Assembly (NCBI GenBank): GCA_964242115.1 | Contig: CAXSZX010000001.1 | Location: 124,001 to 188,000, forward strand | Source of the DNA: BOG-908 sp964242115 | Lineage (GTDB): Bacteria > Pseudomonadota > Alphaproteobacteria > Acetobacterales > Acetobacteraceae | DNA length: 64,000 nt | Direction: 5' to 3' | Shown here: piece by piece, positions 51,553 through 60,807 of the stretch | How positions within the stretch are numbered: position 1 is the stretch's first letter | How the letters are laid out: every line of letters begins with the position of its first letter | The notes under the pieces: model-generated | Database searches by the model: none | Seen by the model: only the letters and a program-made list of their open reading frames with translations | What the model was told of the DNA's origin: nothing | Position numbers and translations under genes: made by a program

Positions 51553-52004
51553 GAGAGGCGCGCCTTCACCAGCGGGCCAATCCGGCCCATGTCGAGCGCG
51601 GACCCGTGCGCGGTCCGCAGTGCGGCCATCACGCGGCCCATCTCCTTGGCCGACGTGGCACCCGTCTCTGCCACTGCGCGGTCCACGGCCTGCGCCATCG
51701 CCGCCTCATCCATCTGTTGCGGCAGGAAGGCCTCGATCACCTGGATCTCCGCCTCCTCCTTGGCCTGCAGCTCCGGCCGGTGACCCTGTGCGTAGAGCTC
51801 GGCCGCTTCTCGCCGCTGCTTGACCATGCTGCGCAGCATGCCGACCACCTCGTCGTCAGGCACCGGGTCGCGCCCGGCGGGGCGGGCGGCGATGTCGGTG
51901 TCTTTCAGCTTGGCCATGATCATGCGGATGGTGGAGGTGCGTGGCGCGTCGCCGGCGCGCATGGACGCCTTCATCTCGTCGGTGAAGCGTGTGCGCAGGG
52001 TCAT
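51549..52004 (-). CDS. yqeY: GatB/YqeY domain protein
   Basis: A 151-residue protein homologous to the C-terminal tRNA-binding domain of GatB. Motifs: RTSTIRMIMAKLKDTDIAARP, MVKQRREAAELYAQGHRPELQAKEEAEIQVIEAFLPQQM, and a C-terminal helix ending VKARLS. It is regularly found just upstream of dnaG in alphaproteobacteria, as here, with overlapping ends. Function unclear; tRNA binding is presumed. ATG 52004 has GGACG upstream. Confidence 0.93.
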   Translation of the reverse strand: MTLRTRFTDEMKASMRAGDAPRTSTIRMIMAKLKDTDIAARPAGRDPVPDDEVVGMLRSMVKQRREAAELYAQGHRPELQAKEEAEIQVIEAFLPQQMDEAAMAQAVDRAVAETGATSAKEMGRVMAALRTAHGSALDMGRIGPLVKARLS

Positions 52005-52051
52005 CTTCGGGCGTCCTGGGGCGGGAAGAGGGGCTTTTAGCGCAGGGGACG

Positions 52052-52192
52052 GAGGAAGGTAAGGAAGGCCTTCTTTTTCGAAAAAAAGAAGCAAGAAGCT
52101 TTTGTCTCGGCTGTCGCGGATCTTTCCGGCAACGGGTACTCAGTGACAAAAGTTTTTGGTTCTTTCTTCAAAAAAGAACTGCTTGCTTGCCT
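52052..52192. repeat. Two-armed intergenic palindromic repeat, copy 16
   Basis: GGCCTTCTTTTTCGAAAAAA then AGAAGC and AAGAAGCTTTTG, core GTCTCGGCTGTCGCGGATC, right arm GGTTCTTTCTTCAAAAAAGA then ACTGCTTGC. It abuts the diguanylate cyclase stop codon. Confidence 0.88.
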
Positions 52193-54192
52193 TACAGCAC
52201 CGCCGCCACGCTGCCAGCATCCCGTCTTGGCGCGACGGTCGCCCGGTTGCGGCCGCTCCGCTTGCTTCGGTACAGCGCACCGTCCGCACGCGCGAGCAAC
52301 GCCTCCGCCGTGTCGTCCGCGCCGGCCGTCGCCACGCCGATGCTCACGGTGACCGAGAACGGCGTGCCGTCCTCGGCCTGCAAAGGGGCCGCGGCGATCG
52401 TCTCGCGTATGCACTCGGCGACGTCGTAGGCCTCGTCCTGGCCACAGGCGGGCAGCAGCACGGCAAACTCCTCGCCGCCGAGGCGAGCCGCCAGGTCGCT
52501 CTGCCGCACGATCTTCAGGCAGGCGGCGGCAACCGCGATGAGCGCCCGGTCGCCGGTCCCGTGCCCGAAGCGGTCGTTGACACGTTTGAAGTGGTCGACG
52601 TCGATAATGAGCAGGCTCGGATGGCCACCGTCCCGGCCCATGCCGGCCACCTGCGCCTCCAGAGCCTCCATGAAGCGGCGCCGGTTGGCGATCTTGGTCA
52701 GCGTGTCGGTGGTGGACAGGAACGACAGCTCCTCCTGAATGCGACGCTTCTCGGTGATGTCGTCCTTGATGCTGACGAAGCTGATGATCTTGCCGCCGGT
52801 GTTGAAGATGGGAGAGATCTGCGTGCCCTCCCAATACAACGAGCCGTCGCGCCGCTTGTTGAGCAGTTCGCCGGTCCAGCTTCTGCCCGACAGGATGGTG
52901 TCCCACAGCGCGACGTAGATCTCGGAGTCCATCACGCCAGATTTCAGCAACGAAGGTGTCCGCCCAATCGCCTCGTGCGTCAGGAAGCCGGTGATCGTGG
53001 TGAAGCTGCGGTTGACGTACTCGATCACGCCGGTACGGTCGGTGATCATGATGGAGGCCGAACTGTTCTCCACCGCGGCGCTGAACTTCTTCAGCGAGCA
53101 CGAGGTGCGGCGGTTACGCTCGAACAGCGCCATCATGCCGAACACCAGCGCCAGGCCCAGCGCTTCCACGTCCATCTGCCGCAGCACGAGCAGCCGGACG
53201 TGCCAACGGTCGACGACGAACAGCAGCTTCCAGGGCGACGGTGCCAGCCCGGTGGTCGAGACCAGCCAACCGCCATGCGACTGGTAACGGTCCGGTGCTG
53301 CGTCCAGCAACTCGTGGGTCCGGCTGGCGAGGGCCGGCGCAAGCAGGTCGCCAATCTCGTGCTGGCGGTCGCCGGCTTCGGCATGCGACGAGGCGAGCAC
53401 CTGGCCCGACTGGTTGACCACGAAGGCAGTGCCAAACTGCAGTCCGGCGCTGCGGATGATGGCGTCTAGCTCGTGCAGGGTGAAGTCGATGCCGACGATG
53501 CCGCGGAAGCCGCCGCCTGGGCCTGCCACCGGCAGCACCACCGAGCACATCTGGCCGCCTCCCCCGGCGTCCAGGTAGACGGCGCTCCAGAACACGCCGC
53601 GCGACGGGTCGTGCTCCGGCGTAGCACCCCGGAACATCTCCGTCTGCAGCAGCGTGTCCGTCCATTGCAGGACGTTCCTCTCGAACGGCATCGCCACGGT
53701 GAAACGCGCCTTCGAGACGTAGTAGACCCAGGCGGCGTCTGAGATGTCCGTGCGCACGCGGGCAAACAGCGGGGCGAGGCTGGCCGCCACCGCAAGCTCG
53801 CTTGCGCGTGCGGACCCGGACGCCGGCAAGTCGCCGCCCAGCGCAATCCAGGGTGCCGCGTGCGCGTCGGCGTTGCTATTGGCGAAGCCCTGGCCGTCCG
53901 GCGCGGCCACGAAACCCGTGCTGTCGAACAGCGGGGGCGCGCGCGCCGCAAGGCCCAGCTCGGCAGTGGTCTGCAGCATGGCCACGTGGTCGGAGGCCGC
54001 TTTGACGGTCGCCGACACCGAAAGGCGGGCGTCGGCCAACGAACGGTCGGCCAGAGCAAGGGCCGCGCTGACCTTGGCGTCCCAGAGCTTGCAGAAGCCG
54101 GCGAGTGCGAGCACCAGCACGGACGCGTGCACGACGGCGGCCCAACCGAACGGCGGGCGCGGGATGCGAACCCAGACTGGCGACAACCTCAC
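52192..54192 (-). CDS. Membrane diguanylate cyclase, Cache-PAS-GGDEF
   Basis: A 666-residue enzyme that should make cyclic di-GMP. Two membrane helices (about residues 15-38 and 338-358) flank a periplasmic dCache-like sensor with GGGGQMCSVVLPVAGPGGGFRGIVGIDF. A PAS domain (365-490; ITDRTGVIEYVNRSFTTITGF) precedes the GGDEF domain (495-650), whose active site is intact as LGGEEFAVL and whose RQSD five residues before it is the inhibitory I-site. Monocistronic. The last residues overlap repeat copy 16. Confidence 0.92.
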   Translation of the reverse strand: MRLSPVWVRIPRPPFGWAAVVHASVLVLALAGFCKLWDAKVSAALALADRSLADARLSVSATVKAASDHVAMLQTTAELGLAARAPPLFDSTGFVAAPDGQGFANSNADAHAAPWIALGGDLPASGSARASELAVAASLAPLFARVRTDISDAAWVYYVSKARFTVAMPFERNVLQWTDTLLQTEMFRGATPEHDPSRGVFWSAVYLDAGGGGQMCSVVLPVAGPGGGFRGIVGIDFTLHELDAIIRSAGLQFGTAFVVNQSGQVLASSHAEAGDRQHEIGDLLAPALASRTHELLDAAPDRYQSHGGWLVSTTGLAPSPWKLLFVVDRWHVRLLVLRQMDVEALGLALVFGMMALFERNRRTSCSLKKFSAAVENSSASIMITDRTGVIEYVNRSFTTITGFLTHEAIGRTPSLLKSGVMDSEIYVALWDTILSGRSWTGELLNKRRDGSLYWEGTQISPIFNTGGKIISFVSIKDDITEKRRIQEELSFLSTTDTLTKIANRRRFMEALEAQVAGMGRDGGHPSLLIIDVDHFKRVNDRFGHGTGDRALIAVAAACLKIVRQSDLAARLGGEEFAVLLPACGQDEAYDVAECIRETIAAAPLQAEDGTPFSVTVSIGVATAGADDTAEALLARADGALYRSKRSGRNRATVAPRRDAGSVAAVL

Positions 54193-54265
54193 GCGTTCTC
54201 CGGGGCAGACTTTGCTGACGGCGAGCGTAGCGGGGTTGGGTTAACAGGGGATGAACGGCTGGGCG

Positions 54266-54330
54266 GGAAGAAAGCAAGCGGTTCCTTTTTGAAAAAAAGA
54301 ACCAAACAATTTTTGGTCTTTTTGGCGTAG
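54266..54330. repeat. Intergenic palindromic repeat, copy 17 (one arm)
   Basis: AAGCGGTTCCTTTTTGAAAA then AAAGAACC and CAAACAATTTTTGG; the second arm is lost. It lies about 70 bases upstream of the diguanylate cyclase start. Confidence 0.78.
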
Positions 54331-54460
54331 CGGGCGGAGATAGTTGTTTTAATGTAACGGAATGGTGCGGCTTGCCTGCGCGCGTGTGCGTAGGTGCTTG
54401 GAAGCTGAGTGTCTGCCTCGCGCGCCTCGGTCGGTGAACGCGCAATCGTGCCCCGTGCGT

Positions 54461-55249
54461 CTACCACTTGAGCAGTTTGCCTACAGTCATGCGCCTCACC
54501 AGGCCGGCGAGCACGATGTATCGAGAAGGTGGAAGAAAAGTGCGGGCGCGACCCAGATCGGCAACCAACAGCTCAGGCCTGTCGCAGTAGCGGTCGATTG
54601 CTGCGCGTTGCAGCAGGTGGGCGGCTGTTGCCTCAAGCCCTTGCGTTTCGGCTAGGCCTCGGTTGCTCGATTTGCGGCCTTCGTCGCCTCCGTTGAGTTG
54701 CCAGCACCACTTGGGACCGTAGACGAGACGTCCGGCGGTCTCCTTCAGTGCGATGACGATTCCACCCGCGTCGGCGTGATCGGTAAACGGATTGAACTCA
54801 AGCTGGTTGTCCAGATCCCGAAACTCTCCGCTGCCACGCACCTCCTGCTCAACGAGGGAGTGCGCCGCCTGCAACTCCGGAACGATGATGCCCAAATGAC
54901 ATAGTCGGCCCGCCCGGATTGCAAAAATATGAGCCTGGTCCGCACGCCATCCGTGGCCGGCACCACCATCTTCCACCAGAAGACAGCCGTTCCAGGTCGT
55001 GACCGCTGAGCTGATTGCCGGCACGTAGTCCAGGTCGTCGGGATGAGCCGTAACCTCGTTCTCAGAGGTGTCGTTCGCATATCCAACGCCGCAGCGATCC
55101 GTGTTGAACGTCACGTCCACGACGAAGCTCTCGTTCGGGTCATAGCGCGAGGTGCGCGTGACCGGCTTGTTGTCAGTCGTAACGATAAACGACTGACTCG
55201 CAGCCAGCCCGGCACCTGATGGCGCGCTCAGCAGAAAAATAGAAAGCAA
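54461..55249 (-). CDS. Hypothetical exported protein starting inside a repeat
   Basis: I do not recognise the family. From TTG 55249 the 262-residue protein begins LLSIFLLSAPSGAGLAASQ, a plausible Sec signal, and continues SFIVTTDNKPVTRTSRYDPN with a DVTFNTDRCGVGYANDTSEN stretch, then mixed alpha/beta sequence and a basic C-terminus. The TTG and most of the signal-coding DNA come from or adjoin repeat copy 18. No ribosome-binding site is obvious. Neighbours give no clue. Confidence 0.5.
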   Translation of the reverse strand: MLSIFLLSAPSGAGLAASQSFIVTTDNKPVTRTSRYDPNESFVVDVTFNTDRCGVGYANDTSENEVTAHPDDLDYVPAISSAVTTWNGCLLVEDGGAGHGWRADQAHIFAIRAGRLCHLGIIVPELQAAHSLVEQEVRGSGEFRDLDNQLEFNPFTDHADAGGIVIALKETAGRLVYGPKWCWQLNGGDEGRKSSNRGLAETQGLEATAAHLLQRAAIDRYCDRPELLVADLGRARTFLPPSRYIVLAGLVRRMTVGKLLKW

Positions 55250-55363
55250 GCAGTTCTTTTTTGAAAAAAAGAGCCGAAAAACTTTTTTGGCCTCTCGGCG
55301 CGCGTGGTTGAAGCACCCCGTCTCAGCGGTTTGCGACGGTCGTTTGCTTCCTTTTTTCCCAAG
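55240..55363. repeat. Intergenic palindromic repeat, copy 18
   Basis: Left arm AAGCAGTTCTTTTTTGAAAA then AAAGAGCC and GAAAAACTTTTTTGG, core TTTGCGACGG, and a decayed right arm TTTGCTTCCTTTTTTCCC. It overlaps the start of the preceding gene. Confidence 0.78.
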
Positions 55364-55432
55364 ACACGTCTTCATGACGCAGGCCCTTACGCAGGTCTTG
55401 CCTATCATAACGGCATCGTAACTTCAGGTCCA

Positions 55433-56677
55433 CTACCGCCCGCGGCCGCGCCCGATCACCGCCGCGCCGAACCGCGCCCGCAGGGCGTCCACCGCACCCT
55501 GCCGCGCCCGCCGGCGCGCCGCGTCCGGGTCGGCCAGGTCGCCGGCATCGGCGGCGCTCAACGGCGCCAGTCCGGACGCACCGATGCCGATCAGCCGGAA
55601 CGCGGTACCGTCCGCCTCGCGCGCCAGCAGCGCGCTGGCCGCGGCGAACAGCGTGTCCGGCAACGCGCTGGGCTGCGGCAGGCGCTGCGTGCGGGTGCGG
55701 CTGGCAAAGCGCGCGGTCTTCAGCTTCAGCACCACGCCGCAAGCGGCCACCTCGCCGGCGCGCAGCCGGTCGGCCAGGCGCTCGGTCAGGCGCCAGAGGT
55801 GGCGTTCGAGGGCCACGCGCTCGGTCAGGTCGTCGGAAAAGGTGGTCTCGGCGCTGATCGACTTGGCGACGCTCACCGGCTCCACGCTGCGCGCGTCCTC
55901 GCCGCGGGCGCGCGCGGCCAGGAACACGCCCTCGTCGCCCAGCATGTGCCGCGCCTCGCGGTCGGTCAGGCGCTGCAACTGGCCCACGCGAGTCAAACCC
56001 AGCGCCGCCAGACGCCGGTCCAGCGCCGGGCCGACCCCGGGCAGGATGGCCACCGGTTCGTCCGCCAGCACGCCCGCCGCCTCCGCGCCCAGCACCTCGA
56101 ACCCGCGCGGCTTGTCCCGCCCGGCGGCGAGCTTGGCCAGCAGCCGGTTGCGCGCCAGGCCGATGCTGACGGTGACGCCCAGCTCGGCCTCCACGTCGCG
56201 GGCGAAGCGGGCCAAGACGGCCGCCGGCGGCGCCCCGTGCAGCGCCTGCGTGCCGGAGAGGTCGAGCGCCGCCTCATCGATGGACAGCGGCTGCACCAGC
56301 GGGGTCAGCGTGCGCATCATGGTGCGGATGCGCCGGCCCACCTGCGCGTAGGCGGCCATGTCCGGCTTTATCACCACCGCGTCCGGGCAAAGCTTGCGGG
56401 CCTTGAACATCGGCATGGCGCTGCGCACGCCGGACAGCCGGGCGATGTAGCAGGCGGTGGTGACCACGCCGCGCGTGCCGCCGCCCACGATCACCGGGCG
56501 GTCGGCGAGTTCCGGGTGCCGCGCCTTTTCCACGCTGGCGTAGAAGGCGTCGCAGTCCACGTGGGCGACGGCGAGGGTGAACAGTTCGGCGTGGCGCAGG
56601 ACGCGCACCGAGCCGCAGGCGGGGCACGGGGCGGTGGCGCCGAGCAGGGAGCAGTCACGGCAGAGCGAGGGAGACAC
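55433..56677 (-). CDS. dinB: DNA polymerase IV (Y-family) with N-terminal Cys motif
   Basis: Error-prone translesion polymerase, 414 residues. N-terminal CRDC-x8-CPAC resembles a small zinc-binding cap seen in alphaproteobacterial DinB. Catalytic acidic residues: VDCDAFYASVEK and SIDEAALDLSG; the helix-hairpin-helix stretch is ILPGVGPALDRRLAALGL; the little-finger domain follows. GTG 56677 begins at the Cys motif; upstream lies repeat copy 19, whose AAGG is the only ribosome-binding-like sequence. Confidence 0.92.
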   Translation of the reverse strand: MSPSLCRDCSLLGATAPCPACGSVRVLRHAELFTLAVAHVDCDAFYASVEKARHPELADRPVIVGGGTRGVVTTACYIARLSGVRSAMPMFKARKLCPDAVVIKPDMAAYAQVGRRIRTMMRTLTPLVQPLSIDEAALDLSGTQALHGAPPAAVLARFARDVEAELGVTVSIGLARNRLLAKLAAGRDKPRGFEVLGAEAAGVLADEPVAILPGVGPALDRRLAALGLTRVGQLQRLTDREARHMLGDEGVFLAARARGEDARSVEPVSVAKSISAETTFSDDLTERVALERHLWRLTERLADRLRAGEVAACGVVLKLKTARFASRTRTQRLPQPSALPDTLFAAASALLAREADGTAFRLIGIGASGLAPLSAADAGDLADPDAARRRARQGAVDALRARFGAAVIGRGRGR

Positions 56678-56822
56678 CAAGCAAGCAAGGCCTTCTTTTT
56701 TGAAAAAAAGAAGCAAAAAACTTTTGCTCGAAGCTGTCGCGCGCTCGCGGGAGACTCCCCGACAGGGAGCAAAAGTTTTTTGGTTCTTTTTTTCAAAAAA
56801 GAACCGCTTGCTTTCTTTCTTT
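56678..56822. repeat. Two-armed intergenic palindromic repeat, copy 19
   Basis: A very well conserved copy between divergent dinB and GST genes. Left arm GGCCTTCTTTTTTGAAAAAA then AGAAGC and AAAAAACTTTTG, core GCTGTCGCGCG / CCCCGACAGGG, right arm GGTTCTTTTTTTCAAAAAAG then AACCGCTTGC. Confidence 0.9.
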
Positions 56823-56844
56823 CGCTCGTCAGAGAACCCGTGTC

Positions 56845-57504
56845 ATGGGCCAGCTCATCATCGGCAACCGCCGCTATTCCTCCTGGTCGCTGCGCGGCTG
56901 GTTGGCGGTGCAGCTGGCCGGGCTGGACGTGGAGGTGGTTGTAGTGCCGATGCAGGCGGGCACCACGGCGGCGTTCCAGGCGCTGACCCCCGCCGGCCTG
57001 GTGCCCTACCTGGAGCATGACGGCGCCCGCGTTTGGGAGAGCCTGGCCATCTGCGAGTACTGCGCCGAGCACGCGCCGGCGCTGTGGCCGGCCGAGAGGC
57101 GTGCCCGGGCGCAGGCGCGCTCGATGGCGGCCGAGATGCATGCCGGCTTCCGCGGCCTGCGCACGGCGATGCCGATGAACCTCGGCCGCGAGGACTACGC
57201 CGGACTTGGCCGCACGCCGGAAGCGCTGGCCGACATCGCGCGCATCGAGGCGGTGTGGGCGCAGGCGCAGGCGGCGTTCGGCGGTGGCGGCCCGTTCCTG
57301 TTCGGCGCGGAGCTCACCGCGGCGGACGTGATGTTCGCCCCCGTGGTGGCCCGGCTGCTGACCTACGCGCCGGAGATGTCGGACGCGTCGCGGGCGTATT
57401 GCGCGGCGGTGCGGCTGCATCCGCTGGTGCAGGCCTGGTACGACGCAGCCTCCGCCGAGCCGGCCGAGTGGATGCTGCAGAAATACGAGACCCTGGCGTC
57501 GTAG
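56845..57504 (+). CDS. Glutathione S-transferase family protein
   Basis: A 219-residue GST. Thioredoxin-fold N-terminus LIIGNRRYSSWSLRGWLAVQ with Ser/Trp at the catalytic site, TPAGLVPYLEHDGARVWESLAICEYCAEH for glutathione binding, then the all-alpha domain with TAADVMFAPVVARLL. Likely cytoplasmic detoxification or an isomerase-like role; the substrate is unknown. A GT4 gene follows 26 bases after the stop. Confidence 0.9.
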   Translation: MGQLIIGNRRYSSWSLRGWLAVQLAGLDVEVVVVPMQAGTTAAFQALTPAGLVPYLEHDGARVWESLAICEYCAEHAPALWPAERRARAQARSMAAEMHAGFRGLRTAMPMNLGREDYAGLGRTPEALADIARIEAVWAQAQAAFGGGGPFLFGAELTAADVMFAPVVARLLTYAPEMSDASRAYCAAVRLHPLVQAWYDAASAEPAEWMLQKYETLAS

Positions 57505-57530
57505 GCCCGGCGGGGCGTCTTGTTGCGACG

Positions 57531-58643
57531 GTGCTGCCGCCGCGCGAGGGCTTCGGGCCACAGGCGGTCGGCGCCATCGGGCTGCTGGTGAACCGGCTGG
57601 CCGCACCGGGCGACGTGGTCGTGGGGCAGGCGGGGCGGGTGCCGACTTTCCCTGGGCGGCGCTTCGTTCCTGCAGCGGCGCCGCTTTGGCCGCTGTTCGG
57701 CCGGACCGAGCGCTACATGGCCGGCGTGGTAGGCACGCTGCGGCGGCTGCGCCCCGGCCTGGTGGAGGTGCACAACCGCGCGAACCTGGCCGCGCGCGTG
57801 GCACGTGCGCTGCCGGGCGCGCGGGTGGTGCTGTTCGTGCACAACGACCCGCAGGCGATGCGCGGCGCCCGCACCGTTTTGGAGCGGGCGGGGTTGCTGC
57901 GGCAGATGACCGTGGTGTGCGTCTCGCGCGCCATGCAGGCGCGCTTCATGGAGGGTTTGGACGGCGGCGGCGTGTCGGGCGAGGGTGCCACGGCGAGCGT
58001 GGCCGTGCGCCACGGGGCGCCGTTGGTGCTGCCCAACGCAATCGAGCTGTCGGACCTGCCGCCTGCGCGTTCCGCCGGTAAGCGTGCGCCGGTGCTGCTG
58101 TTCGTCGGCCGCGTGGTGGCCGACAAGGGGGCGGATGCGTTCGTGCGAGCCTGTGCTGCGGTGTTGCCGGGCCTGCACGGCTGGCGGGCGGAGATGATCG
58201 GTGCGGACCGCTTCTGGGCCGGCAGCGCGCTGACGCCGTTCCAGCGCAAGCTGGCCGCCTCGGCGGAGGCCGCCGGCATCGTCTGCCGCGGCTACGTGCC
58301 GCATGCCGACGTGCTGGAGGCGATGGCGGCGGCGGCGGTCGTAGTGGTGCCCAGCCGGTGGGCGGAGCCGTTCGGGCTGACCGCGCTGGAAGCCATGGCA
58401 AGCGGCGCGGCGCTGATCTGCAGCGACCGCGGCGGGCTGCCGGAGGTGGCGGGCGAGGCGGCGCTGTATGCCGGGCCGGACGAGCCGGGGGCGCTGGAGG
58501 CGGCGATCACCCGGATGGCGCAGGATGCGGGGTTGCGGGCGCGTCTGGCGGCTGCCGGGCTGGCGCGGGCGGCACAGTTCGACGCGCCGGCGGCGCGGGC
58601 GAGGCTGATGGAGTTGCGTTGCCGGCTACTTGATACTTTATAG
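57531..58643 (+). CDS. GT4-family glycosyltransferase
   Basis: A 370-residue GT-B glycosyltransferase. N-terminal Rossmann: LPPREGFGPQAVGAIGLLVNRLA; C-terminal domain VLLFVGRVVADKGADAFVRACA and the EPFGLTALEAMASGAALICSDRGGLPEV motif with the E-x7-E pattern. It probably adds a sugar to cell-surface polysaccharide. GTG 57531 is the best initiation codon near the expected N-terminus; the frame stays open further up through the GST gene. It overlaps nothing and ends where repeat copy 20 begins. Confidence 0.87.
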   Translation: MLPPREGFGPQAVGAIGLLVNRLAAPGDVVVGQAGRVPTFPGRRFVPAAAPLWPLFGRTERYMAGVVGTLRRLRPGLVEVHNRANLAARVARALPGARVVLFVHNDPQAMRGARTVLERAGLLRQMTVVCVSRAMQARFMEGLDGGGVSGEGATASVAVRHGAPLVLPNAIELSDLPPARSAGKRAPVLLFVGRVVADKGADAFVRACAAVLPGLHGWRAEMIGADRFWAGSALTPFQRKLAASAEAAGIVCRGYVPHADVLEAMAAAAVVVVPSRWAEPFGLTALEAMASGAALICSDRGGLPEVAGEAALYAGPDEPGALEAAITRMAQDAGLRARLAAAGLARAAQFDAPAARARLMELRCRLLDTL

Positions 58644-58784
58644 CAGGAAGCAAGGCCTTCTTTTTCGAGAAAAAGAAGCAAAAAGCTTTAATCGCGGCTG
58701 TCGCGGTCCTCTCCGGTGAGCGCGCGGCAGCGGAGTCAAAAGTTTTTTGGTTCTTTTTTTCAAAAAAGAACTGCTTCCTTTCTT
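58644..58784. repeat. Two-armed intergenic palindromic repeat, copy 20
   Basis: Directly after the GT4 stop: GGCCTTCTTTTTCGAGAAAA then AGAAGC, AAAAAGCTTT, core GGCTGTCGCGG, right arm GGTTCTTTTTTTCAAAAAAG then AACTGCTTCC. It ends 12 bases before the CobW start, next to its ribosome-binding site. Confidence 0.9.
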
Positions 58785-58795
58785 GGAGTTCTTTT

Positions 58796-59767
58796 ATGTC
58801 CGCCGACCTCCGCGTCCCCGTCACGGTCCTCACCGGCTTCCTGGGCGCCGGCAAGACCACGCTACTCAACCGCATCCTCACCCAGGACCACGGCCGCCGC
58901 TACGCCGTGGTGATCAACGAGTTCGGCGAGCTGGGCGTCGACAACGACCTGGTGGTCGATGCCGACGAGGAAGTCTTCGAGATGAACAACGGCTGCATCT
59001 GCTGCACCGTGCGCGGCGACCTGATCCGCATCGTCAATGGATTGATGAAGCGCGCGAAGAAGTTCGACGGCATCATCATCGAGACCACCGGCCTGGCCAA
59101 CCCTGCGCCGGTGGCACAGACCTTCTTCGTGGACGACGGCGTGCGCGCGAAGGCGCGGCTGGACGCGATCGTCACCGTGGTGGATGCGAAGAACCTGCCG
59201 GCCCGCCTGGAGGACAGCGAGGAAGCCGCCGCCCAGATCGCGTTTGCCGACGTCATCGTGCTGAACAAGCTGGACCTGGTTTCGGCTAACGAGGTGAGCG
59301 CGGTGGAAGCGCGCATCCGCGGCATCAACCGCTTCGCCCGCATCCACCACGCGACGCGCAGCGAAGTGCCGGTGACCGACATACTCGACATCGGCGCCTT
59401 CGACCTGGCGCGCATACTGGACGTGGATCCGGACTTCCTCGAGGCGGAGTCGCACAGCCACACCGAGGGCGTGAACAGCGTCAGCTTCGAGGTCTCGCGC
59501 GAGATCGATCCGCACAAGTTCCAGCAATGGATGGGCACGCTGCTGCAGGAAAAAGGCCAGGACCTGCTGCGCACCAAGGGGATCCTCGCGCATCCCGGCG
59601 AGCAGCGGCGGTTTGCGTTCCAGGCGGTACACATGATCGCCGACGGCGACTTCATCGGGCCGTTTCCGGAGGGTGCTGCGCGCAAGTCCCGCCTGGTGTT
59701 CATCGGCCGCGACCTCAACCGCCCGCAGCTGCGGCGCGGTTTCGAGGCCTGCCAGGTTGCGGCATGA
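58796..59767 (+). CDS. CobW/COG0523-family GTPase (metal-chaperone-like)
   Basis: A 323-residue G3E GTPase. Walker A GFLGAGKTTLLNRIL, the CxCC metal motif GCICCTVRGDL, ETTGLANPAPVAQTFF, the NKLD guanine motif in VLNKLDLV, and the C-terminal CobW domain with HSHTEGVNSVSFEV (His-rich) and HMIADGDFIGPFP. These proteins deliver zinc, cobalt or other metal to target enzymes; the metal is not predictable here. GGAG precedes the ATG. The stop overlaps the WD40 gene start (ATGA), so the two are co-translated. Confidence 0.93.
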   Translation: MSADLRVPVTVLTGFLGAGKTTLLNRILTQDHGRRYAVVINEFGELGVDNDLVVDADEEVFEMNNGCICCTVRGDLIRIVNGLMKRAKKFDGIIIETTGLANPAPVAQTFFVDDGVRAKARLDAIVTVVDAKNLPARLEDSEEAAAQIAFADVIVLNKLDLVSANEVSAVEARIRGINRFARIHHATRSEVPVTDILDIGAFDLARILDVDPDFLEAESHSHTEGVNSVSFEVSREIDPHKFQQWMGTLLQEKGQDLLRTKGILAHPGEQRRFAFQAVHMIADGDFIGPFPEGAARKSRLVFIGRDLNRPQLRRGFEACQVAA

Positions 59768-60807
59768 GCGAGGTTGCTGACGCGGCCTCGCTGCTGCAGA
59801 TGCGCGGCGCGGCGCGGTCGCTCGGTGCTTACGTGGTGGCGGCCGCGTTTGGCCGCTCTGGCGCGCAGGCGGCGTGGGCGCTCGGCGACGGCACGCTGCG
59901 CGTGGCCACGCTCTCCGGCGGCGACTGGGCCAGCGTGGCAGCACATGACGGCGGCGCGCTGGCGCTGGCTGCCGACGCGCAGCCGACCGGGTTCGTCAGC
60001 GGCGGCGACGACGGGCGGCTGGTGCAGGTGAGCGCCGAAGGTGTGGCGCAGGAGGTGGCCTCGTTCGGCAGCAAGTGGGTGGAGCAGGTGGCGAGCTTCA
60101 GCGACGGCAAGTCCGGCGTACTCGCCTGCGCCGCCGGCAAGTTCGTGCACCTGCTCGATGCCACCGGAGGAAAATTGAAATCCCTCGAACATCCGTCCAC
60201 CGTCACCGGCATCGCGTTCGACGGCCGCGGCAAACGCGTGGCCGCCTCGCACTACAACGGGGCCTCGCTGTGGTTCGTCGGCAGCGCCAACGCAGCGCCG
60301 CGCCGGCTGGAGTGGAAGGGCAGTCACACCGGCGTCGCCGTGCACCCGGCAGCCGAAGCGGTGGTCAGCGCCATGCAGGAGAACGCGCTGCACGGCTGGC
60401 GCCTGCCGGACGGCCACGACATGCGGATGAGCGGCTACCCGGCCAAGCCGGAGTCGCTCGGCTTCACGCGCAACGGAAAATACCTGGCGAGCTCAGGCGC
60501 GGATGCAATCGTGGTGTGGCCGTTCTTTGGCGGCGGGCCGATGGGCAAGCCGCCGATCGAGCTGGGGCAGATTGAGAACGTGATCTGCACGCGTGTCGCG
60601 TGCCACCCGGCGCAGGACGTGGTGGCGGCGGGCTACGCGGACGGCACGGTGGTGCTGGCGGAGATCGCCAGTAAGCGTGTGCTGGCTGTGGCGGAGAAGA
60701 GCGGGTCGCCGGTGAGCGCGCTGGCGTGGAGCCCGGATGGGGCGTGGCTGGCGTTCGGGACGGAGGATGGGCTGGCGGCTTTGGTTGATTTCACGCCTGA
60801 GGGGTAA
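59764..60807 (+). CDS. WD40-repeat protein
   Basis: A 347-residue beta-propeller protein with about seven WD40-like blades, for example GALALAADAQPTGFVSGGDDGRLVQVS, SLEHPSTVTGIAFDGRGKRVAASHYNGASLWFVGS, CHPAQDVVAAGYADGTVVLAEIAS and a last ALAWSPDGAWLAFGTEDG. No signal peptide. It overlaps the CobW GTPase gene, a pairing I know from other alphaproteobacteria, and probably acts as its scaffold or metal-related partner; this is inference. A repeat copy starts at the stop codon. Confidence 0.87.
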   Translation: MSEVADAASLLQMRGAARSLGAYVVAAAFGRSGAQAAWALGDGTLRVATLSGGDWASVAAHDGGALALAADAQPTGFVSGGDDGRLVQVSAEGVAQEVASFGSKWVEQVASFSDGKSGVLACAAGKFVHLLDATGGKLKSLEHPSTVTGIAFDGRGKRVAASHYNGASLWFVGSANAAPRRLEWKGSHTGVAVHPAAEAVVSAMQENALHGWRLPDGHDMRMSGYPAKPESLGFTRNGKYLASSGADAIVVWPFFGGGPMGKPPIELGQIENVICTRVACHPAQDVVAAGYADGTVVLAEIASKRVLAVAEKSGSPVSALAWSPDGAWLAFGTEDGLAALVDFTPEG

